Positions 59,021-64,000 of a DNA stretch of 64,000 nt are shown piece by piece. The notes under the pieces were generated by a model. The model worked only from the letters and a program-made list of their open reading frames with translations. It had not been told where the DNA came from and did no database searches. Source of the stretch: Streptomyces sp. NRRL S-350. GTDB lineage: Bacteria; Actinomycetota; Actinomycetes; Streptomycetales; Streptomycetaceae. The DNA lies in assembly GCF_000719705.1 (NCBI RefSeq), contig NZ_JOHO01000013.1:90184-154183 (forward strand), written 5' to 3'. Positions within the stretch are counted from its first letter, which is position 1, and every line of letters starts with the position of its first letter. Both the position numbers and the translations under genes were made by a program.

Positions 59021-59560
59021 TTGCTTGAACAATCCGCGGCCGACCCCGCGAGCCGTCCTCTCTTCGAGTGCACGGTCTTCGGCACGCCCGCCCCCCAGGG
59101 CAGCAAGTCACCGAAGGGCCTTCGACGTACCAAGAAGGGCAACCTGGTCTCGAACCTGGTCGAGTCAAGCAAGCTGGTCGGTCCCTGGCGCGACGCCGTC
59201 AAGGCCGCCGCGATCCGGACCAGACTTGCCCTACCGACCTGGCGAACCCTGGACGGTCCCCTCGTCGCGGAGATGCACTTCACCCTCCCCCGCCCCAAGA
59301 GCGCCCCCGCCTCGCGCACCCGCCCCGACCGCTACCCCGACCTCAGTAAGCTCGTTCGCTCAACCGAAGACGCCCTGACATCCGCTCAGATCTGGCGCGA
59401 CGACGCCCGCGTGGTCGAGTACGAGGCTCTGGCCAAGCACTACGTCGGCAGCAAGGACCCCCGCGCCCTGGCACGACCCGGCGTGATCATCCGTATCTGG
59501 AGTCCACGTGACCCGCACCACCAACCTGCTTGCCGCGACGCATCTGCGGCATCTCACTGA
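59021..59560 (+). CDS. RusA-family Holliday junction resolvase
   Basis: TTG 59021 lies 6 bases after TAGGAGA; 179 residues. FECTVFGTPAPQGSKSPKG at the start, then FTLPRPKSAPAS, PDLSKLVRSTEDALTSAQIW and RDDARVVEYEALAKHYVG follow the RusA order, with the acidic metal ligands in P-D-x-x-K-L and W-x-D-D. It resolves recombination intermediates. Its 3' end overlaps the next gene. Confidence 0.88.
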   Translation: MLEQSAADPASRPLFECTVFGTPAPQGSKSPKGLRRTKKGNLVSNLVESSKLVGPWRDAVKAAAIRTRLALPTWRTLDGPLVAEMHFTLPRPKSAPASRTRPDRYPDLSKLVRSTEDALTSAQIWRDDARVVEYEALAKHYVGSKDPRALARPGVIIRIWSPRDPHHQPACRDASAASH

Positions 59561-60383
59561 CACGGGGAGCAGCCCGGCTGGCATCCGTGACCTCGCCGGT
59601 CTGAACCAGCCCACCTACCGGGCGGCCTGGCGCAACCGCCCCGTTCCCCCGCTCGTCCACACGCGCGTCCTCGCCCTGCCGCTGCCCGCATCGCTCGAGA
59701 TCGCCGCTGAGAAGCCCAGCTTGGGTACGCGCCGCCGACTGCGGGCGCTGGTGCATCAAGGCTTCCCGCCGACGTTCCTCGCCGGGGAGCTCGACTGGCC
59801 GGCCGACCACCTGCAGACCCACCTGCGTGCCCACAGCGCCCGGCACACTGTCCATCGTCACGCCCAGGTCCGGGCTCTGTACGACCAGCTCTGGGACCAA
59901 GAGCCAACCCACCACGGCGTGTCCGTCGACCAGGCCGAGGCGGCCCAGCAACTGGCTCAGGAGCAGCGGTGGCCCGGCCCGCTGCACTGGGACGACGCGA
60001 TGATCGAGCAGCCCGTCGGGCATTCGAGGCTCACCTCCACAGGACAGCTGCACCCGCCACCTGACATGGCGGCCGTCATCCGTGCCTTCGATGGTGAACC
60101 GATCGCCCTGCGCGCAGCTGACCGCAGCGCAGCGATCGTCCGAGCACACCTCCAGCAGCGTCTGGACGCCGTCACCATCGGCAAAGCCCTCGGTCTGAAG
60201 CCCGACAGCGTCAAACGAACCTGGGACCGCGCCAAGAAGCGTGCGGTCAAGCACAACGAGCCCTGGGCGCCGTTGATCCCCTACCTCGCCGAGGCCGCCA
60301 TCGACGTCGCGAACAGCAACCGCCAGGTCGACCTCGTCCGCACCATCCACTACACCCGCCCCGTCATCCGTACCGCTGCCTAA
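59508..60383 (+). CDS. HTH DNA-binding protein (291 aa)
   Basis: GTG 59508 overlaps RusA by 53 bases. The early segment (SSPAGIRDLAGLNQPTYRAA) and residues 75-100 (RRLRALVHQGFPPTFLAGEL) look like helix-turn-helices. A later HTH (LDAVTIGKALGLKPDSVKRT) is near residue 220. VRALYDQLWDQ between them is typical of HTH proteins in actinophage early regions. It is likely a transcription regulator. Confidence 0.65.
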   Translation: MTRTTNLLAATHLRHLTDTGSSPAGIRDLAGLNQPTYRAAWRNRPVPPLVHTRVLALPLPASLEIAAEKPSLGTRRRLRALVHQGFPPTFLAGELDWPADHLQTHLRAHSARHTVHRHAQVRALYDQLWDQEPTHHGVSVDQAEAAQQLAQEQRWPGPLHWDDAMIEQPVGHSRLTSTGQLHPPPDMAAVIRAFDGEPIALRAADRSAAIVRAHLQQRLDAVTIGKALGLKPDSVKRTWDRAKKRAVKHNEPWAPLIPYLAEAAIDVANSNRQVDLVRTIHYTRPVIRTAA

Positions 60384-60395
60384 GGAGCCGCCCCC

Positions 60396-60917
60396 GTGGC
60401 TGGAGAAACGCTCATAACCCTGACCGGCAACCTTGTCGACGACCCCGAGCTGCGCTTCACCCCCTCGGGGGCTGCGGTCGCGAAGTTCCGGATCGCCTCC
60501 ACCCCCCGCACCTTCGACCGCCAGACCAACGAATGGCAGGACGGCGAGAGCCTCTTCCTCACCTGCAACGTCTGGCGCCAGTCGGCCGAGAACGTGGCCG
60601 AGTCCCTGCAGCGCGGTATGCGCGTCATCGTTCAGGGCTTCCTCAAGCAGCGCTCCTACGAGACCAAGGAAGGCGAGAAGCGCAGCGTCTTCGAAGTCGA
60701 GGTCCAGGACGTCGGGCCCTCTTTGCGAGGTGCGACGGCCAAGGTGACGCGCTCGCAGCGATCCGAGCGCAGCAGCACGAACGGGTGGCAGCAGAGCCGC
60801 GGCGGTGGGGAAAGCCGGGGCCCGTCGCAGCCCAACCCGTGGACCACACAGGGGCCAGTGGGCGATCCGTGGGGCAGCGACACGCAGGGCGGCCTCAACG
60901 AGGAGCCACCGTTCTGA
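60396..60917 (+). CDS. ssb: Single-stranded DNA-binding protein
   Basis: GTG 60396 follows AAGGAG; 173 residues. Residues 3-110 are the OB fold: [20 protein letters not shown], then [47 protein letters not shown]. The linker is Gly/Ser/Gln-rich. The end E-E-P-P-F is the partner-binding tip seen in bacterial SSB (usually D-x-P-F). It protects ssDNA during replication and recombination. Confidence 0.95.
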   Translation: MAGETLITLTGNLVDDPELRFTPSGAAVAKFRIASTPRTFDRQTNEWQDGESLFLTCNVWRQSAENVAESLQRGMRVIVQGFLKQRSYETKEGEKRSVFEVEVQDVGPSLRGATAKVTRSQRSERSSTNGWQQSRGGGESRGPSQPNPWTTQGPVGDPWGSDTQGGLNEEPPF

Positions 60918-61097
60918 TAAGCGTGCGGGGCGTACGGTCAGGGCCCGGGCGCCCCGGGGCCCTGACCGGCGAAGGCCCCACTGTACGACCGGTCCCAGCG
61001 CGTCCATGCTGCCAGCCGTTCTCGCGGGCTAAGCCAGGTCCCTGATGGGCGATCAGCCCTGACGTTGTCCTTGCTTCTCGGTAGGGTGGCTGAGCAG

Positions 61098-61159
61098 GCA
61101 CAAGGCCCGTACAGAGCGCGGGAGTCACTACCTTCCGCGGTCCGTACGGGCCGTTGTGC
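61098..61159. terminator. Convergent hairpin between ssb and parA
   Basis: GCACAAGGCCCGTAC (61098-61112) pairs imperfectly with 61144-61159, and an inner GCGCGGGA/TTCCGCGG pair extends it. It separates the converging ssb and parA transcripts. Confidence 0.6.
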
Positions 61160-61174
61160 TTGCTGCTGCGGAAC

Positions 61175-62113
61175 CTACTCGCCGGGCTCCAGGTCCGGGA
61201 ACCCGAGAGCGTCCACGACGGCTTCGTAGTCGAGGGCCGGGGCCGAAGAGTCGGCGCTGATCGACACCGGGCACTGCTTGGAGTACTGAGCCGCCGCTAC
61301 GCCGCTGTACCGGACGTACGGGAGGATCTTGCCGGGGTTGTCCAGCTCCACCTTCTCCACGGTCTCGTGGTACTCCTTGGCGCTGTGCGAGGGCGTGGGA
61401 GTCGCGCACAGCAGGATGTTGTGCACGGTCGGATTGGCGGGCGCACCGCGACCGACGTTGTCGTCGCGCATCTTCTCCAACGCCTTGTAGAGCTTCTTGA
61501 GCGCGCCAGCCTCCTTGCCGGTCACCAGAAGCGGCGGGATCACCTCGTCCTCCTCCTCCATGGCGATCATCGACGTGACGGTGACGCCCTGGTAGTTGGC
61601 TGGCAGGTCGAGGAGCCAGATCTCGTTGTCGTCAGCGGTGAGCTTGCCGTCCTCGTAGGCCGCCGTGAGGTCCGCGAACCAGTAGAACTTCTGGCGCTGC
61701 GTGGCGAAGATGGTGTCGGCGTCGATCAGCTCCGGGTCGCCCGGGACGACGTACAGGTTCGGGATCTCCCGGAAGCAGTCCTCCGACGTGCCCAGCGCGA
61801 CGCGGAAGCGCCCCGGGAGCAGGGTCTCCTCGAGAGTCGCCCTCTTGTTGATCAGGTCCCAGACGGTCTTGCTGCCGGGCTTACGCTGCTCCTCGCCCTG
61901 GCACAGGGTCTCGGAGGCGTTGCTCTGCGCGTCGAGGTCGAAGACGACGACCTTGTAGCCGCGCAAGGCCAGGATGCAGGCGATGGCGACGGTGCTCGTC
62001 GTCTTCGCCGTGCCGCCGGCCGCGAGAAGGAACGCGATGATCAGCGGGTGCAGGCGGTCGTTGGGCCGCAGGCGCTTGCGGATCTCCTGCATGGGGAGGA
62101 GCTTCGTGCTCAC
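61175..62113 (-). CDS. parA: ParA-like partition ATPase
   Basis: GTG 62113 overlaps the parB stop (GTGA); 312 residues. Walker A A-A-G-G-T-A-K-T-T at 31-39, then VVVFDLDAQSNAS (Walker A') and WLLDLPANYQG (Walker B area). The first Lys of the usual K-G-G-x-x-K-T is absent, as also in the chimera at 35509. With ParB upstream and a parS-like site at 63739, it should segregate the plasmid form. The missing signature Lys means dimer chemistry may differ. Confidence 0.85.
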   Translation of the reverse strand: MSTKLLPMQEIRKRLRPNDRLHPLIIAFLLAAGGTAKTTSTVAIACILALRGYKVVVFDLDAQSNASETLCQGEEQRKPGSKTVWDLINKRATLEETLLPGRFRVALGTSEDCFREIPNLYVVPGDPELIDADTIFATQRQKFYWFADLTAAYEDGKLTADDNEIWLLDLPANYQGVTVTSMIAMEEEDEVIPPLLVTGKEAGALKKLYKALEKMRDDNVGRGAPANPTVHNILLCATPTPSHSAKEYHETVEKVELDNPGKILPYVRYSGVAAAQYSKQCPVSISADSSAPALDYEAVVDALGFPDLEPGE

Positions 62114-63648
62114 AAGGACTCCTGGTCGGTCAGTTCCGCCTCGTCACGGGCCGCTTCGCTCAGGGCAACTCCCAGACGCGTCAGCGATTCCCGCTCCCAA
62201 GCGGTCTCGGGTACATAGCCAGCTGCGGTGATCAGGAACTGCACGTGAGCTGCGTCGTGCGCGTCCCAGTTCGGCCGACGACGGTCGGCTGCGCGGCCCT
62301 CGCCGGTAGCAAGAGCAGTGGCGAGAGAGGCATGGTGAATGAGGTCAGCGGATTTGGAGGACAGTACCGCCTCGAAGTAGCTTTCGGGATCCTTCACGCT
62401 GATCCCGGCCTGCCCGGCCTTCTGCAGCCAGTCGTGGGCGCGAACCCGGGCGGCCTGGTTGGTGCCACCGAGCAGAGCCCTCGAGATCACCCCGTCGACG
62501 CCCTCCAAGGTGTAGGCGTGGGGATCGCTGAGCAGCGAGATGCAAGCCTGCTCACGGTCTGCCGAGGCGACCCGTCGCTCCAGCGCCCGCTTCCCTTCCG
62601 CCTTCTCAGCCCGGCTCTGAACGGGAGCGGCCGGGGCCGGCCGGGGCTGGGCGGGAGCAGCCGAGGCCTCCGCAGCGGCGGGCGCGGCAGCGGCGCTCTC
62701 CCGAGGCTCCGCAGGCGTTGACACAACAGCGGGCTCCGCCGCCGGAGGCGCTGCCGCAACGGCCTCGGAAGCAGTCTCAGCTTCCGCCTCGTCCACTTCC
62801 GTCGGCCGTTCGACCTCGACCTCGGGCTTGGCGGCCTCGAGTGACTCTTCCTCTTCCGCACCGCGCTGGTGTCCGAGCAAGACGTGCCGCATCGCATCGT
62901 CCAGCGTCATGTCCTTTCCCCGGACCAGCTCCCAGGCCTGGACGGCCTGTTCCTTGTCCTCGAACCCCAGCAGCTTGCGTGCGTCGGAGTAGCCCAGCTC
63001 CTTCTTGGCCATGGCCTGCTGGAGCTCCTGCGGGAGCTTGAGAAGGTCCAGGCGCTTCTGCACCGTGCTGTGGCTCTTGATGTTGAGCCGGCGGGCGATC
63101 TCTCGGACGGACATGCCCTCGAACAGGCCGAACTGCAGCGCCTCCTCGTACTCGGTGGGTTGCTTGCGGTGCCAGTTCTCCTTGATCAGCTCTTCGCGGA
63201 TGGTCGGGGCCAGGTCATCGCGCAGTACCGCGCGGATGCGCCGCAGGCCGGCCAGGAAGTGAGAACGCCAACGCCGCTCACCGAAGCCCAGCACGTACTT
63301 CTGCGTGATGCTCTCCGCAGCTTCCGGATAGAACCTTGCGAACTCCTCTCGATGCATCACCGACACGGGCTCCAGCAGACCGGCCGGCTGCTTGAGGCTC
63401 TCCGCGATTTCCTCGAGGTCGCCCATATCGCGGAGGTTGTACGGGTTCGGTGCGATCTGGTCCAGCGGGATGTTGAGGATGTCCCAGTCGCGGTCCGGTA
63501 CGTCGGTCACCTTGGGACCGCTATCGGCAGCCGGCTGCTCAGCGACGGTGGGTGGCGCCGAGCCTGCGCCGCCGCCTTCTGCATCCTTCGATGCCGAAGC
63601 AGTTGACGGCTTGAGGTTCCGTCCGGGCTTGTCCACCTTGATCGCCAC
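62110..63648 (-). CDS. parB: ParB-family partition protein
   Basis: GTG 63648 follows GAGAGGAG; 512 residues. Residues 58-135 are the CTP-binding N domain: L-D-Q-I-A-P-N-P-Y-N-L-R, SLKQPAGLLEPVSV, G-F-G-E-R-R-W-R-S (121-129). Residues 165-215 are the HTH (EGMSVREIARRLNIKSHSTV). Residues 270-365 are a long Ala/Pro/Glu linker. The C-terminal 145 residues are a further domain not typical of ParB. It is the first gene of a parB-parA operon, the reverse of the usual order. Confidence 0.9.
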   Translation of the reverse strand: MAIKVDKPGRNLKPSTASASKDAEGGGAGSAPPTVAEQPAADSGPKVTDVPDRDWDILNIPLDQIAPNPYNLRDMGDLEEIAESLKQPAGLLEPVSVMHREEFARFYPEAAESITQKYVLGFGERRWRSHFLAGLRRIRAVLRDDLAPTIREELIKENWHRKQPTEYEEALQFGLFEGMSVREIARRLNIKSHSTVQKRLDLLKLPQELQQAMAKKELGYSDARKLLGFEDKEQAVQAWELVRGKDMTLDDAMRHVLLGHQRGAEEEESLEAAKPEVEVERPTEVDEAEAETASEAVAAAPPAAEPAVVSTPAEPRESAAAAPAAAEASAAPAQPRPAPAAPVQSRAEKAEGKRALERRVASADREQACISLLSDPHAYTLEGVDGVISRALLGGTNQAARVRAHDWLQKAGQAGISVKDPESYFEAVLSSKSADLIHHASLATALATGEGRAADRRRPNWDAHDAAHVQFLITAAGYVPETAWERESLTRLGVALSEAARDEAELTDQESL

Positions 63649-63738
63649 GGTTCTCCTCTCGTTTGTCGGGATGTGTCGGGTCTGAGGCTATCGGCCGCGA
63701 TGCCGGCCAGTTTCACCTGACGTCCCCGACTGGGCCGC

Positions 63739-63753
63739 GTTTCCCCGGGAAAC
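63739..63753. promoter_or_regulatory. parS-like partition site (copy 2)
   Basis: GTTTCCCCGGGAAAC is a perfect 7-1-7 inverted repeat 90 bases upstream of parB. Copy 1 at 842-856 differs by one base. The outer GTTTC/GAAAC frame equals actinobacterial parS, while the centre differs, which would keep it separate from host ParB. Confidence 0.65.
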
Positions 63754-64000
63754 ACCAGGCTCGTCCACCGGCTCGGCAGGTACTCCGCTGGCGCCAAGGG
63801 TCAATCCGCCGTTCACAGGAGGACCTGTTCGCGTGCCTGCCGCACCGTCGATCGCCACTGCGTCAAGCCCCGCGGAACGCCCTTGGGGCCAGGCCCGCCG
63901 CGCCGGCCACCGCTCGGCGTAGGTAGCCAGGTCCCTGAACCTGAGCTGGCGCGGGTCGTTTTCGGCGCGGGTGCTGCGGGTGGGGGGTGGGTCTTGGGGG
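63754..64000. other. Non-coding end of window
   Basis: A 29-codon frame from GTG 63833 after AGGAGG is too short to accept. AGCCAGGTCCCTGA at 63925-63938 repeats 61032-61045. The last 45 bases are G-rich (GGTGGGGGGTGGG). No gene is seen. Confidence 0.4.

Noticed and set aside
58880..59378. Rightward frame starting ATG after the 58486 gene and running through rusA
   Set aside because: It overlaps most of rusA in another frame and is Arg/Pro-rich. The rusA start has its own good ribosome site.
63833..63922. 29-codon frame after AGGAGG near the right edge
   Set aside because: Ribosome site is present, but the product is too short and low in complexity to support without homologues.
1..64000. 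CRISPR arrays, insertion sequences, rRNA genes
   Set aside because: No regularly spaced repeats, transposase motifs or rRNA-like stretches were seen on either strand.

Overview
The window is GC-rich, densely packed DNA from a tailed phage or phage-plasmid of an actinomycete, most likely Streptomyces or a close relative. Many starts are GTG or TTG, gene junctions often overlap as ATGA or GTGA, the lysins are of actinophage type, and LuxR-, RusA- and RelA-like proteins of streptomycete flavour are present. It carries a complete siphovirus virion module together with plasmid maintenance genes (a Rep-like winged-helix protein, a DciA/DUF721 protein, ParA, ParB and parS-like sites). That combination points to a prophage kept as a plasmid rather than a purely lytic phage. 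Neither end of the replicon is visible: the left edge cuts a tRNA, and the right edge ends in G-rich non-coding sequence.

Layout. 1-830: array of ten tRNAs (Met, Tyr, His, three with Leu anticodons, two Ser, Trp, Gln), closed by a parS-like site and a hairpin. 0.9-6.4 kb: small accessory genes, a ParB-fold protein next to an ABC-ATPase/GNAT fusion, and a leftward pair (ASCH protein, tandem-HTH regulator). 6.5-26.8 kb: packaging, head and tail in usual siphovirus order (terminase small and large, portal-MuF fusion, protease/scaffold, major capsid, connector proteins, tail tube, frameshifted tail assembly chaperones, tape measure, minor tail). 26.9-29.7 kb: a two-gene fibre cassette repeated three times; one copy apparently starts at ATA. 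29.8-33.7 kb: HNH-like protein, holin candidates and two endolysins.

33.7-46.5 kb is an accessory block holding a ParA-like chimera, a PD-(D/E)XK-like nuclease, two transglutaminase-like proteins, an active-looking tyrosine recombinase and a degenerate relative, and an orphan RelA/SpoT zinc-finger (RIS) protein. A 44-bp imperfect inverted repeat brackets this block. 46.5-61 kb is leftward RNase AS-like, then rightward recombination and replication genes (regulator, Sak4-like ATPase, Cas4-like nuclease, Rep-like protein, DciA-like protein, RusA, SSB). Two promoters in this stretch share an unusual palindrome over the -35 box. At 56-57.4 kb a LuxR-type regulator is divergent from a predicted secreted peptide with three DSTWG repeats, which looks like a peptide signalling cassette. 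61.2-63.7 kb is a leftward parB-parA operon with a parS-like palindrome upstream.

How it fits together: the virion and lysis genes form one long rightward late region. The right third is the early/plasmid region (replication, recombination, partition). The accessory block between them looks like the place where cargo is exchanged. Functions were assigned by reading motifs, not by database search.
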